This document shows, piece after piece, positions 24,405 through 34,000 of a DNA stretch of 64,000 nucleotides. The notes below the pieces were generated by a model. The model did not search any database. It was not told where the DNA came from and was given only the letters and a program-made list of their open reading frames with translations. This DNA is from Bacilli bacterium (GTDB lineage Bacteria > Bacillota_I > Bacilli_A > RF39 > UBA660), in assembly GCA_028691955.1 (NCBI GenBank), contig JAQUYH010000002.1, positions 99,223 through 163,222 on the forward strand. Direction: 5' to 3'. Positions within the stretch are counted from its first letter, which is position 1. Every line of letters begins with the position of its first letter. The position numbers and the translations under genes are program-made.

Positions 24405-26732
24405 TTATATTTTAAATTCCTCTATCGCTTTTTTGATATTTGATAAATTTCTAATAGCTTTAGCTTCCCCTTTTTCAATTATAATCAAAGTTGGAGCTTG
24501 CTTTACTTTATACTCTTTTGTTAAAACAATATTTTCCTCAGCGTCTACAAATTTGTAATCTATCTTAGCTTGTTCTAATAATTTTTTAGCTATCTTACAA
24601 TTTGGGCAAGTTTTTGTTCCAAATAATAGTATAGCATTTTCTTCATTCTCTTTCTTAACATCTACTGTTTTAGCATCATAAGTTTTCCTCATACAAAATT
24701 CTTTGGTTTTTCCATCATTCCAATTTTGAACTGGACGATAATAACCAGTTATACGACTATATACCTCTGTTATCTCTCCACAAATAGGACATTTATAAAC
24801 TTCACCAGATATATATCCATGATTCTTACAAACTGAATATGTAGGAGAAATTGTATAATATGGTAGTTCATAATTTTCAGCTATTTTCTTAACCAAATTA
24901 GCTGCAGCTCTCCAATCAGTTAATCGCTCTCCCAAGAACGTATGAAATACCGTTCCTGAAGTATACAAAGTCTGTAATTTGTCTTGAATATCTAAAGCTG
25001 TAAATATATCATCAGTATATCCAACAGGTAAATGAGAACTATTTGTATAATATGGCGTCTCATCATCTGAAGCAGTTATTATATCAGGATATAAAGACTT
25101 ATCCTTTTTAGCAAAACGATAAGATGTCGATTCAGCTGGTGTTGCCTCCAAATTATATAAATCACCATACTCTTCTTGATAATCAGATAATTTATCTCTC
25201 ATATAATTAAGAACTTCCGCCGTAAATTTCTGCGCATCTTCATGAGTTAAATCCTCTTTAATCCATTTAGCATTTAAACAAGCTTCATTCATACCAACCA
25301 AACCAATAGTTGAAAAATGATTAGCAAAAGTTCCTAAATATCTTTTAGTATATGGATACAAGCCTTCATCTAACAACTTATTAATAACATTTCTTTTAAC
25401 TTTTAAACTTCTAGCAGCTATATTCATCAATCTCTCTAATTTTTCATAAAAATCTTTTTCATTTTCAGATAAATAAGCTATTCTAGGCATATTAATAGTT
25501 ACTACACCAATTGACCCTGTTGATTCCCCACTACCAAAGAATCCTCCAGATTTCTTTCTTAACTCTCTCAAATCTAATCTTAATCTACAACACATAGATC
25601 TAACATCACTTGGTTCCATATCAGAATTAATATAATTTGAAAAATAAGGAGTACCATATTTAGCAGTCATTTCAAATAACATTCTATTATTTTCAGTATC
25701 ATCAAATTTAAAATCTTTAGTGATTGAATAAGTTGGAATTGGATACTCAAAACCTCTACCATTACAATCTCCTTCTGTCATAATATCAATAAATGCTTTA
25801 TTAACAATATCCATCTCTTTTTGACAATCTTTATATTTAAAATCGACTTCCTTACCACCAATGATACAATTTATTTCTGCTAAATCATTAGGAACAGTCC
25901 AATCCAAGGTAATATTAGTAAATGGTGGTTGAGTTCCCCATCTACTTGGAGTATTAACACCATAAATAAACGATTGAATAGATTGTTTTACTTCCTTATA
26001 AGATAAATTATCAATCTTAACAAAAGGAGCTAAATAAGTATCAAATGATGAGAAAGCTTGAGCTCCAGCCCATTCATTTTGCAATATTCCCAAAAAATTA
26101 ACCATTTGATTACACAAGGTTGATAAATGTTTTGCAGGACTTGATGTTATTTTACCTCTTACACCGCCTAAACCTTCTTGAATTAATTGTTTTAAGCTCC
26201 ATCCAGCACAATAACCAGTTAACATTGATAAATCATGAATGTGCAAATCACAATTACGATGAGCATTTGCTATTTCATCATCATAAACTTCACTTAACCA
26301 ATAATTAGCAGTAATAGCTCCTGAATTATTTAATATTAAGCCACCTACAGAATAAGTAACTGTTGAATTTTCTTTTACACGCCAATCAGTTACATTAACG
26401 TAACTATTAACTAAGTCTTTATAATCCAATATAGTAGATTTCATATTACGCATTTTATCATGCAAACGACGATATAAAATATACGCTTTAGCAACATCTG
26501 CATAACCTGCATTAATTAAAGTATTTTCAACAGAATCTTGAATATCCTCTACATTAATAATATTCTTTACCACTTTTGGCTCAAAATCAGCTGTAACTTT
26601 TAAAGCTAAAAAATCTATAACATTTTCATCATATTTCTTTTCTTCTGCTTCAAATCCTTTGATTATAGCTTCTGATATCTTTTTAATATCAAAATTAACT
26701 ATTTTTCCATCTCTTTTTCTTACCTTGTACAT
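24405..26732 (-). CDS. nrdD: Anaerobic ribonucleotide reductase NrdD with C-terminal glutaredoxin-like domain
   Basis: A 775-aa glycyl-radical enzyme that makes dNTPs without oxygen. An ATP-cone is at 1-95, the catalytic barrel at about 100-640, a zinc ribbon has CKNHG and CPIC (about 655-672), and the glycyl radical is in RITGYYRPVQNWNDGKTKEF (about 680). About 75 extra residues follow, with NAILLFGTKTCPNCKIAK, a CPNC thioredoxin-fold active site, and the cis-Pro region KQAPTLIII. Such a tail is absent from formate-dependent NrdD (E. coli type); thioredoxin/glutaredoxin-dependent NrdD2 enzymes are known. TrxB is the next gene. Activated by the NrdG encoded upstream. Confidence 0.93.
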   Translation of the reverse strand: MYKVRKRDGKIVNFDIKKISEAIIKGFEAEEKKYDENVIDFLALKVTADFEPKVVKNIINVEDIQDSVENTLINAGYADVAKAYILYRRLHDKMRNMKSTILDYKDLVNSYVNVTDWRVKENSTVTYSVGGLILNNSGAITANYWLSEVYDDEIANAHRNCDLHIHDLSMLTGYCAGWSLKQLIQEGLGGVRGKITSSPAKHLSTLCNQMVNFLGILQNEWAGAQAFSSFDTYLAPFVKIDNLSYKEVKQSIQSFIYGVNTPSRWGTQPPFTNITLDWTVPNDLAEINCIIGGKEVDFKYKDCQKEMDIVNKAFIDIMTEGDCNGRGFEYPIPTYSITKDFKFDDTENNRMLFEMTAKYGTPYFSNYINSDMEPSDVRSMCCRLRLDLRELRKKSGGFFGSGESTGSIGVVTINMPRIAYLSENEKDFYEKLERLMNIAARSLKVKRNVINKLLDEGLYPYTKRYLGTFANHFSTIGLVGMNEACLNAKWIKEDLTHEDAQKFTAEVLNYMRDKLSDYQEEYGDLYNLEATPAESTSYRFAKKDKSLYPDIITASDDETPYYTNSSHLPVGYTDDIFTALDIQDKLQTLYTSGTVFHTFLGERLTDWRAAANLVKKIAENYELPYYTISPTYSVCKNHGYISGEVYKCPICGEITEVYSRITGYYRPVQNWNDGKTKEFCMRKTYDAKTVDVKKENEENAILLFGTKTCPNCKIAKKLLEQAKIDYKFVDAEENIVLTKEYKVKQAPTLIIIEKGEAKAIRNLSNIKKAIEEFKI

Positions 26733-26743
26733 ATTATCTCCCT

Positions 26744-27427
26744 CTATAACCCTCTAACTGTGACATTAGAGTAATTAACTAATTCTTTCTTTATTAAATT
26801 CAATTCATCTTCACTAAATGAAGTTAATGATTTATCCATTACATCAGCACTAGATTCAAAATTTTGCAAAAAATATTTTGAGTCTCCAATTAATTTAATT
26901 ATTTCTTTAATTTTATCTATTGTATGATGCTCCTTAATAATTGTTGTCCTAAACTCATAATCTACATTTGAATTTTTTAAAATATTAATACTTTTTTTAA
27001 TCAAATTAGCATCAACACTTTTTAATCCACATAATTTTGGATAATCATCAAATGTATTTTTTATATCCATAGCAACATAGTCTATTAAATTATTTTCTAA
27101 TAATTCTTTTAATACATCCGGTCTATAACCATTTGTGTCCAATTTAATTTGCACTTTCAATTCTTTAATTTTCTTAATAAAATCTATTAAACCAATTTGA
27201 ACTGTTGGTTCTCCACCAGATATAACAATCCCGTCTATTAGATTTTTTCTTTTTTTTAGGTAATCTATAATTTCCTCTTCGCTTATTAGACTCACTTTAC
27301 CCTTTTTAATTAAAGATGAATTTTGACAATAAGAACACATAAAATTACAACCTGAAGTAAATATCATACAAGCAATTTTTCCTGGATAATCAAGTAAAGT
27401 CACTTTTTGAAATCCATTAATTATCAT
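26744..27427 (-). CDS. nrdG: Anaerobic RNR activating protein
   Basis: A 227-aa radical-SAM enzyme that installs the glycyl radical on NrdD. The CxxxCxxC cluster motif is CNFMCSYC (residues about 27-34), followed by SGGEPTVQ (SAM binding). It resembles the longer NrdG2/PflA-like activases. It overlaps the preceding NrdD-like gene by ATGA and lies 11 nt before nrdD. Confidence 0.9.
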   Translation of the reverse strand: MIINGFQKVTLLDYPGKIACMIFTSGCNFMCSYCQNSSLIKKGKVSLISEEEIIDYLKKRKNLIDGIVISGGEPTVQIGLIDFIKKIKELKVQIKLDTNGYRPDVLKELLENNLIDYVAMDIKNTFDDYPKLCGLKSVDANLIKKSINILKNSNVDYEFRTTIIKEHHTIDKIKEIIKLIGDSKYFLQNFESSADVMDKSLTSFSEDELNLIKKELVNYSNVTVRGL

Positions 27428-29292
27428 AATTCACCCACTTTAAGATAAGCAAAATTTATATCTTCTTTTTCCAATTCTCTTATTATTTTACTTACCTTAT
27501 CTATTGTTATATCACTAGGCAAAATCATTTCTAAAACATTTCCACCATTCAGTATCTTTTGGTAATTGGTTACTCTCTGAATTTGATTTATATTTGTTAT
27601 TAAACTAATATTTTCATAAATTTCTTTTTTAGTTACCTTATTAATCAAACCATATGCTGTTTTGTCAATATCTATTAAATATGAAGAAACATCAGGATAA
27701 TTAATAGAACTTAAAGTAAAATTTAATTTAGTTTTTGAATTCATTAAATCAACTCTCGTTCTAATATATTTTAATATTTTTAAAACTAAACTATTGTAAT
27801 TATCACTATTTAAAGAAATACAGCACTCTTTTAATCCCACTAAATTTATATTCAAAGTTCCATTTTTAATAACTTTTCTAATTGTTTGACCATATTCCAA
27901 TTTTTCATCATCAAATATATTATTATCAAATAAAATCTTATAGTTGTCCTTTTTCTTATCGCCTATCGTTTCAAACATAAACTCCAGAATATTTTTTGAC
28001 ACCTCCAAAGTTTCATCCAAGGCTTTGTAAAAATCCTTCAATTTAGGATATTTAATTCCTAGTCTTGACATATTTATTGAAACATTAGCAATATTGCTTT
28101 TTCCTGTAACAATTTCACTATCACTCATTCTAAGTCCTGTAGAAAAATATTCAACACATCTTTTATTATTTAAAGATAGTTTAACATTATTATTTATAAT
28201 TACTTTAGAAATATCATTTAAAAATGCATCAGTTGAATTTACTAATTTATAAATAAATTTAATATTATCATATTTATTATTTTTCAAATTATCTAGCAAT
28301 GTATCACGAACCAAACAACACTGAACTGTTGAAGATACCCCAAAACTAATACTATAATTTCCTTCTTTATTTAATATATTAAGCATTGTATCAAATAAAG
28401 TTTTTAATAAAACTTCTATTTCTTTTAAAGTATCATCATAAGCTAACCTAAAAAGATCAATCGTTTTTTTATTTAAAAACACATCCTCATAGTTATTAAA
28501 TTCTATATTAACCAAATTATTTAATTTATCTTCTAGTTTTTTAAGATTAACATAACCTATATAGTCATTTATTTCCAAATACTTTTTAGTTTTTGCAAAC
28601 AGCATCGTTTTAAATTTTTCTAAAACAAAATCACTTAATAAACCATCTATAGAATCAATTGCTATTTCACCATTTATTTCTTTTTTAGCCTGAATCAATA
28701 TATATATTAATTCATTAATATCATAATTAACATAACCATCCAATTTCAAATGAGTAGGTCCAATATATCCCAAATTGAAGTAAGATAATTGATGAATAAA
28801 TATTCGACCCTCTTCATGAGCTTTGACATACTTATTATCCATCAAATAAGCTTTTAAATATTCTAATGATATAACTGAACCATAGCTATATAACATTTGA
28901 TCTGGAGTACTATTACTCAAATTCAGGCAATCAATTTTCTCTAAAGATTTTACAAATTTGTGCTGCTGTTTAATAGAGAAAGCTTTTCTAGATTCAGCTC
29001 TATTTTTCCTATACTTAGAAAATTCTTCAAACACCTGTTTATATTTACTTCTATTAAGATTATCCTCTATAATATCTTGAATATCTTCAACATTAATTGT
29101 TTTTCTTTCTTTATAATTTTCTATTATAAAATTTAAAACATTTTCGTAAACTTTATTAATATCTTTTTCGGTATAAGCATTGGGAACACTATCAAAAGCC
29201 TTCTTTAATGCAAGAACTATTTTAAGACCATTGAACGAAACTCTTTGGCCACTTCTTTTAACAACTACAATATTATTAAATATATCTTCCAT
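27424..29292 (-). CDS. NrdD-like protein without the radical domain
   Basis: A 622-aa protein with an intact ATP-cone (about 8-95, VVKRSGQRVSFNG and INVEDIQDIIEDNL) followed by a divergent copy of the NrdD body; for example GEIAIDSIDGLLSDFV takes the place of GAQAFSSFDTYLAPFV. The zinc ribbon and the glycyl-radical loop (G-Y-x-R-P) are absent, so it cannot be a standard reductase. The reading frame is fully open and translationally coupled to nrdG, so it is not an obvious pseudogene. A regulatory or chaperone-like partner of NrdD is possible; its function is unknown. Confidence 0.6.
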   Translation of the reverse strand: MEDIFNNIVVVKRSGQRVSFNGLKIVLALKKAFDSVPNAYTEKDINKVYENVLNFIIENYKERKTINVEDIQDIIEDNLNRSKYKQVFEEFSKYRKNRAESRKAFSIKQQHKFVKSLEKIDCLNLSNSTPDQMLYSYGSVISLEYLKAYLMDNKYVKAHEEGRIFIHQLSYFNLGYIGPTHLKLDGYVNYDINELIYILIQAKKEINGEIAIDSIDGLLSDFVLEKFKTMLFAKTKKYLEINDYIGYVNLKKLEDKLNNLVNIEFNNYEDVFLNKKTIDLFRLAYDDTLKEIEVLLKTLFDTMLNILNKEGNYSISFGVSSTVQCCLVRDTLLDNLKNNKYDNIKFIYKLVNSTDAFLNDISKVIINNNVKLSLNNKRCVEYFSTGLRMSDSEIVTGKSNIANVSINMSRLGIKYPKLKDFYKALDETLEVSKNILEFMFETIGDKKKDNYKILFDNNIFDDEKLEYGQTIRKVIKNGTLNINLVGLKECCISLNSDNYNSLVLKILKYIRTRVDLMNSKTKLNFTLSSINYPDVSSYLIDIDKTAYGLINKVTKKEIYENISLITNINQIQRVTNYQKILNGGNVLEMILPSDITIDKVSKIIRELEKEDINFAYLKVGEL

Positions 29293-29345
29293 AGAAATCC
29301 TATACCCTTCTTAGCTTGATTCAATCATAACACATATATAAAATA
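29293..29345 (-). promoter_or_regulatory. Candidate promoter of the nrd operon
   Basis: On the minus strand TTGTGT, 17 nt and TATGAT lie upstream of the NrdD-like gene. They overlap an imperfect palindrome ACACATATAT...ATATACACA that recalls NrdR boxes (acaCwAtATaTwGtgt), but the match is only partial. Confidence 0.35.
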
Positions 29346-29518
29346 TACACAATGTTTTTTTTAACAATTTTTATATTTTTTTAAAATCACTTTTTAAATT
29401 TCTTTATTTTTTAACAAAAAAAAACATTTCATAAAAATGCCCTTTACATTGCAAAAGTTATTAAATTTTTTTTGCTTACCTAATTTAAATTATATCATCT
29501 GTTAGGCAGTTATTCAAC

Positions 29519-29549
29519 AAAAAAATAGTTATTATACAAATAACTATTA
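29519..29549 (-). terminator. Terminator of galE
   Basis: The minus-strand stem AATAGTTAT/ATAACTATT is followed by seven T, just after galE. Confidence 0.7.
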
Positions 29550-29557
29550 TAAAACTT

Positions 29558-30556
29558 TTAATTGTTTTTGTTATTTAATACATAGTTATAACTATCCTTG
29601 CACATATCTTCTATCCCAAGACTAGCAGCCCAACCTAATTCATTTAAAGCCTTACTAGCATCAGCATAACAGGTAGCAATATCTCCCGGTCTTCTATCCA
29701 CTATCTTATAGTTAACCCTAACACCATTAACACCTTCAAAAGCATTAATAATATCTAACACGCTATAACCTGTGCCAGTCCCTAGATTATAATAATTTAT
29801 TCCTTTAGATAAATGCTCTATAGCCTTTATATGCCCCTTAGCTAAATCAACCACATGAATATAGTCTCTAACACCAGTACCATCATGAGTATCATAATCA
29901 TTTCCAAAAACACTTAAAATAGGAAGCTCTCCACTAGCTACTTTAACAATATAAGGCATTAGATTATTAGGAATTCCATTAGGATCTTCCCCAATAAACC
30001 CACTACTATGTGCACCAATTGGATTAAAATATCTTAAAACAGTTATTCCAAAATCATTATCTGCTTTGTATAAATCAGACAAAATCATTTCAATCATTAA
30101 CTTAGTAGTTCCATATGGATTAGTTGTAGACAAACTAGCCTCTTCTGTAATAGGAAGTACCTTAGGGTTACCATAAACCGTCGCACTAGAAGAAAACACA
30201 ATTTTCTTACAACCATATTCTTTCATAACTTCCAATAAAGTAACAGTAGACATTAGATTATTATCATAATACACTAAAGGCTCTTTAACTGATTCGCCAA
30301 CAGCTTTAAGACCAGCAAAATGAATAACACACTCAATTTCATTTTCAACAAAAACTTTTTTTAAAGTTTCTTTATCTCTTAAATCTAATTCATAAAACTT
30401 AAAGTCTTTCCCAGTAATCTCTCTAATACTATTCAAAACACTTTTCTTAGAATTAGAAAAGTTATCCACAATAATAACTTCATAATTTTGATTTAATAAT
30501 TCAACTACCGTGTGACTACCAATATAACCAGCCCCACCAGTTACCAACACCTTCAT
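29558..30556 (-). CDS. galE: UDP-glucose 4-epimerase
   Basis: A 332-aa short-chain dehydrogenase-type epimerase that interconverts UDP-glucose and UDP-galactose for sugar use or surface glycans. The NAD site is VTGGAGYIGSH at the N-terminus, the catalytic Ser-Ser region is FSSSATVYG and the Tyr/Lys pair is YGTTK. The length is typical. It lies 8 nt after the preceding membrane-protein gene. Confidence 0.95.
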   Translation of the reverse strand: MKVLVTGGAGYIGSHTVVELLNQNYEVIIVDNFSNSKKSVLNSIREITGKDFKFYELDLRDKETLKKVFVENEIECVIHFAGLKAVGESVKEPLVYYDNNLMSTVTLLEVMKEYGCKKIVFSSSATVYGNPKVLPITEEASLSTTNPYGTTKLMIEMILSDLYKADNDFGITVLRYFNPIGAHSSGFIGEDPNGIPNNLMPYIVKVASGELPILSVFGNDYDTHDGTGVRDYIHVVDLAKGHIKAIEHLSKGINYYNLGTGTGYSVLDIINAFEGVNGVRVNYKIVDRRPGDIATCYADASKALNELGWAASLGIEDMCKDSYNYVLNNKNN

Positions 30557-30564
30557 AAATCCTC

Positions 30565-31245
30565 CTATAATTTAGAATACTTATCAATTATTTTCTTATA
30601 TTGTTTTTTATTTTGCTTTATCCACTTTTTATAGCTAGCAGAAGAAGGCTGATAAGCAAAATAATCATAATGACCATTAGTTTTAACATTAATAATCAGT
30701 ATAAAGTTATCCACAATATTATTTAAATCCTTGTAAACACACAATATTCTATTATGCTCTTCCTCCAAAACATCATCCTTTTTAAAAACCATACTAACAA
30801 GTTGAGCAGAAACACTTTTCATTTCGCCTTCACCAATATCAAAAGTAGTAAATAATCTTTGATTCTGATTTAAGCTAGCCTCCTGACTACCATATACTTG
30901 CTCACCAGTTAACAAATCATAAAACTTGATATTAGTAGCCACACCATAACCAATATTGTTTAAAGTAATTTCTAAGTTAAGCATATTATCCTCGTTAGAA
31001 ATTGCTTTTTCTTCATTAAAGCCAACATTTAATTCTCTAAAGTTTTTCCCAAAAAAAGTCAAATAATACTTATATTTATCAATTTTATCAATTTTACTAA
31101 TTTTTTCTAAAACAAGATGCGGCTGATGATTTTCATGCGTTTGTGCTTTAATACGCTTATTAACAGTATAAACCGTAGCCCAAACCGGTATTATAATAGC
31201 TAAAATGGGCAAAATAATATTCAAAAAAAATTCTAAACCGTTCAT
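30565..31245 (-). CDS. Single-TM membrane protein, unknown
   Basis: A 226-aa protein with an N-terminal hydrophobic segment (about 8-28), then a soluble domain rich in Lys and Asn, probably cytoplasmic. I recognise no family. It is 8 nt upstream of galE and probably co-transcribed with it. Confidence 0.6.
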   Translation of the reverse strand: MNGLEFFLNIILPILAIIIPVWATVYTVNKRIKAQTHENHQPHLVLEKISKIDKIDKYKYYLTFFGKNFRELNVGFNEEKAISNEDNMLNLEITLNNIGYGVATNIKFYDLLTGEQVYGSQEASLNQNQRLFTTFDIGEGEMKSVSAQLVSMVFKKDDVLEEEHNRILCVYKDLNNIVDNFILIINVKTNGHYDYFAYQPSSASYKKWIKQNKKQYKKIIDKYSKL

Positions 31246-31344
31246 TTAAACACCTACTCTATAAACATTATATAACAAACCTACAATAAAATAAATGCTT
31301 TTAAAATATAGGGGTGTAAATAAAAAAGAGCTTAATGAAGTGAT

Positions 31345-31787
31345 ATGATAAAAGTAGATGGATTATCATCTAGAAAAGGAGATATAAATACTTATTTTGC
31401 TGGTTTAAATCAAGTATTAAGCAAAATAAAAGAAGAACAACATGGCAACCTTGTAATATTGCACACAGATCAAGGTTCTGTTTATTCTTCTAAACAATAT
31501 AACAATCTTCTTAATAATTTTAATGTTCAACGCTCAATGAGCCGAGCTGGAACTCCAACAGATAATCCAGTTAATGAATCTTTAAATAGTTGGATTAAAG
31601 AAGAATTGTTCTTGGATTTTGATTTAAAACATTCTAAAGATGTTCCAAATCTAATTAAATTATACATTAACTATTATAATAATGAAAGACCTTGCTATTC
31701 TTTAAATTATAAAACCCCAATTCAATATAAAATTGAATCAGGGCTTTAATCGCTCTTTTTTATAAACTGTCTATTTTTACTTGACTA
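31345..31787 (+). mobile_element. IS3-family remnant (C-terminal transposase end)
   Basis: The ORF 31345-31749 (134 aa) encodes only the last part of a DDE integrase: HTDQGSVYSS (second Asp), NPVNESLNSWIKEELF (Glu) and YNNERP. It aligns with the C-terminal part of the element at 52678-54000, including the end hairpin AAAACCCC...GGG and the right end ACTTGACTA. The 5' part is missing, and many bases differ from the other copy, so it is an older insertion. It cannot transpose by itself. Confidence 0.85.
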
Positions 31788-31800
31788 GTTCATAAAGCTC

Positions 31801-32334
31801 TTATTTGGCAGTAATAACACCATAGTTACCATCTCGCCTTTTATAAACAACACAAACATTTAAAGAAACATCATCCTTAAAGACGAAGAAATCATGCCCA
31901 ACTAATTCCATTTGCAATATAGCCTCTTCTTTACTCATTGGCTTTGTATCAATAGTTTTTTCTTTAACAATTTTGTTCTTTACTTCCTCAGTATCTTCTT
32001 CATCAAAATCTAAATTAAATTCAGGTAATAACACCCTATTCTTTTTTTTCTTAATTTTTGTTTTATTTTTTCTTATTTGCCTTTCCAATTTATCAACCAC
32101 TAAATCAATAGTTGCGTATAAATCTTTGCATCTCTCTTCTGCTCTTAAAACAGCATTCTTAATAGGTATTGTAACTTCTACTATTTGTTCAACGCCTCTG
32201 ATTCGCACCAACACACTAGCACTCATCACATCTGGATTTTCAAAATATTTATCTAACTTTCCAAGTTTTTCCTTAACATAGCTATCAATAGCCGGTGTTA
32301 TTTTTACTTTCTCACCACGAACTTTAATTAACAT
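31801..32334 (-). CDS. hpf: Ribosome hibernation promoting factor, long form
   Basis: A 177-aa protein. The N-terminal domain (1-100, VKITPAIDSYVKEKLGKLDKYF) binds the 30S subunit. A charged linker (100-120) follows, and the C-terminal domain (about 122-177, KPMSKEEAILQMELVGHDFFVF) drives dimerisation of 70S ribosomes into 100S particles, as in Firmicutes. The promoter at 32358-32386 is strong, suited to a stationary-phase gene. Confidence 0.93.
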   Translation of the reverse strand: MLIKVRGEKVKITPAIDSYVKEKLGKLDKYFENPDVMSASVLVRIRGVEQIVEVTIPIKNAVLRAEERCKDLYATIDLVVDKLERQIRKNKTKIKKKKNRVLLPEFNLDFDEEDTEEVKNKIVKEKTIDTKPMSKEEAILQMELVGHDFFVFKDDVSLNVCVVYKRRDGNYGVITAK

Positions 32335-32357
32335 ATCATCAAATCCTTTCTACCTAA

Positions 32358-32386
32358 ATTATAGCAAAAAAAAGGCATAAATTCAA
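32358..32386 (-). promoter_or_regulatory. Promoter of hpf
   Basis: TTGAAT, 17 nt and TATAAT with an extended -10 TG on the minus strand, followed by the ribosome site AGAAAGGA. Confidence 0.75.
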
Positions 32387-32409
32387 CGAATCACACCATT
32401 TCACACAAT

Positions 32410-32736
32410 TTAAATTAAATTTTCACTTTTCAAAAGATTGTAAATGCAAGAGTAACTTCTCTTACCATAAAACTTCACAAATTTTCTAATACTTGCATGA
32501 CTTCTTTTGTAAAGTAACAAAATATATTTTCTTTCATCTTCACTTAACGTATTAACAGGTTTCTTACCCTTATTCTTATGAACTAAGGAAACAGTATCAT
32601 CTAAAACTTCTTTTTTTAACTTCAAAATATACTTAGGATGATATTCTGTTACCTCAGCTATTTCCTTATATGACATAAAAGATTCTTTATTTAATCTTTT
32701 CTTAATTAAATCAACAGCGATTTCTTTCTTGTTCAT
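32410..32736 (-). CDS. HTH protein like the N-terminal part of ISNCY-type transposases
   Basis: A 108-aa basic protein with a helix-turn-helix (about 18-45, MSYKEIAEVTEYHPKYILKL) followed by LVHKNKGKKPVN and LSEDERKYILLLYK, the pattern of the HTH part of ISNCY-type transposases. No catalytic domain follows and the frame ends cleanly, so it is either a domesticated DNA-binding protein or a fragment. The ATG at 32736 is preferred; an upstream start would overlap the FemX-like gene. Confidence 0.45.
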   Translation of the reverse strand: MNKKEIAVDLIKKRLNKESFMSYKEIAEVTEYHPKYILKLKKEVLDDTVSLVHKNKGKKPVNTLSEDERKYILLLYKRSHASIRKFVKFYGKRSYSCIYNLLKSENLI

Positions 32737-32783
32737 ATTCTTCACCACAAATAATATAACATAAAAGTAACATTTTTTCAAAA

Positions 32784-33998
32784 TCATTTAAAAATCTTTT
32801 TAAATTTGTAAAAAAATGTAACTGGTAAATCAAAATCACCAATATACTCTTCTACATAACCATTAAACCCTTTCTTAAACTCATAAACACCGTACTCTTT
32901 ATCACGTTTATCAAAATTTCCAGTTATTCCATAAAAATTATACCTTTTGCACTTATTTTCTAACGCATATTTAATCATATACCACTGAATCGCATATTGT
33001 GCATAAAAATGCATATACTCTTTATAACTTCCACTGAATAAGTATGTCACTTCCCCCTCATAAATTAAAAACATAGCTGCTGATAAAGGTAGCAATCCCC
33101 CTTTTAATACTAACCCTTTCGCTTCCTCAATTCTTTTAATCAAAGAATTAACAGTAACCTTTAACTCTTTAGTCTTTCCAGAATTAGGTTCTTTTTCAAT
33201 ACAAACACTAAGCCTATTATTTTCTTTTGTAAACTCTTCATTCAAAGCACTTAAATACCTAGTAGTATTCAAATAAGCTACAACAAACTTAACATCACTC
33301 TCAAATAATTTATACATTTTTTGATAATACGAAAGAGGTTTATCTTGAAAATTTCTTCTTTCGCTAGTATTTTCAGTAATTTCTTTAAACTTAGATAATT
33401 CATCATATGAAAGCTCTTTTATTTCCAAACAAAACTTATCCGTTTTTTTAATAATATTACGATGGTTCTGTTTCATAGAAGAAAAAACTTCTTTCTCACT
33501 TTTATTTTCCAAATCCAAGCAAAAAACCCACCTTATTTGTTTAGAATAATCATATGAAATATTAAAGCCATTATGTATATATCCTAAGCCCTCTAATTTA
33601 GCAATAATATTACCATTATCAGCACCATTTGGTACAATATCACCGTTTATATCCCTTTGCTTATGAACAAGAAGTGGATCAATGTGTAAAACATAACCCT
33701 TTCTTTTTTTAACAAATTTTCTAACACTATCAGTAAAAAAAGACACAGCTTCATTATCATTATAATCTAGTAAAGGTCCCCTTGGAGCATAAAAATAATT
33801 AAGTCCTATTTTGTTTTTTATAGCTGTAAGTACTGCTGCTCCAATTAACTCCCTATTTTTTTTAATACCAACATAGTAAGAAGGATGACCTTTTGATAAA
33901 GCAACTTCTGCCATCAAAGTACTTTGTAAAAAGTTTTTAAAAGGATATTTGCTAGCAAAGTCTTCATATTCATTTTTAGTAATTTCAACAAAATTCAT
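32784..33998 (-). CDS. FemX/FemAB-type peptidoglycan cross-bridge transferase
   Basis: A 404-aa cytoplasmic enzyme with two GNAT-like domains and a coiled-coil insertion (about 235-285, the FemX/MurM helical arm). The family blocks FLQSTLMAEVA, YFYAPRGPLLDYND and the final YGVYEFKKGFNGYVEEYIGDF are present. Such enzymes add amino acids from charged tRNA to lipid II. It follows a lipid flippase gene with a 2-nt gap, which supports a role in cell-wall precursor assembly. It also implies a walled cell, unlike Mollicutes. Confidence 0.88.
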   Translation of the reverse strand: MNFVEITKNEYEDFASKYPFKNFLQSTLMAEVALSKGHPSYYVGIKKNRELIGAAVLTAIKNKIGLNYFYAPRGPLLDYNDNEAVSFFTDSVRKFVKKRKGYVLHIDPLLVHKQRDINGDIVPNGADNGNIIAKLEGLGYIHNGFNISYDYSKQIRWVFCLDLENKSEKEVFSSMKQNHRNIIKKTDKFCLEIKELSYDELSKFKEITENTSERRNFQDKPLSYYQKMYKLFESDVKFVVAYLNTTRYLSALNEEFTKENNRLSVCIEKEPNSGKTKELKVTVNSLIKRIEEAKGLVLKGGLLPLSAAMFLIYEGEVTYLFSGSYKEYMHFYAQYAIQWYMIKYALENKCKRYNFYGITGNFDKRDKEYGVYEFKKGFNGYVEEYIGDFDLPVTFFYKFKKIFK

Positions 33999-34000
33999 AC

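Noticed and set aside
27424..29292. The NrdD-like gene as a simple pseudogene.
   Set aside because: It has 622 uninterrupted codons, an intact ATP-cone and translational coupling to nrdG, which speak for a maintained protein.
29395..29440. A 12-codon ORF (MKCFFLLKNKEI) in the gap before the nrd operon.
   Set aside because: It is short, without a convincing ribosome site, and no hairpin or downstream coupling supports it.
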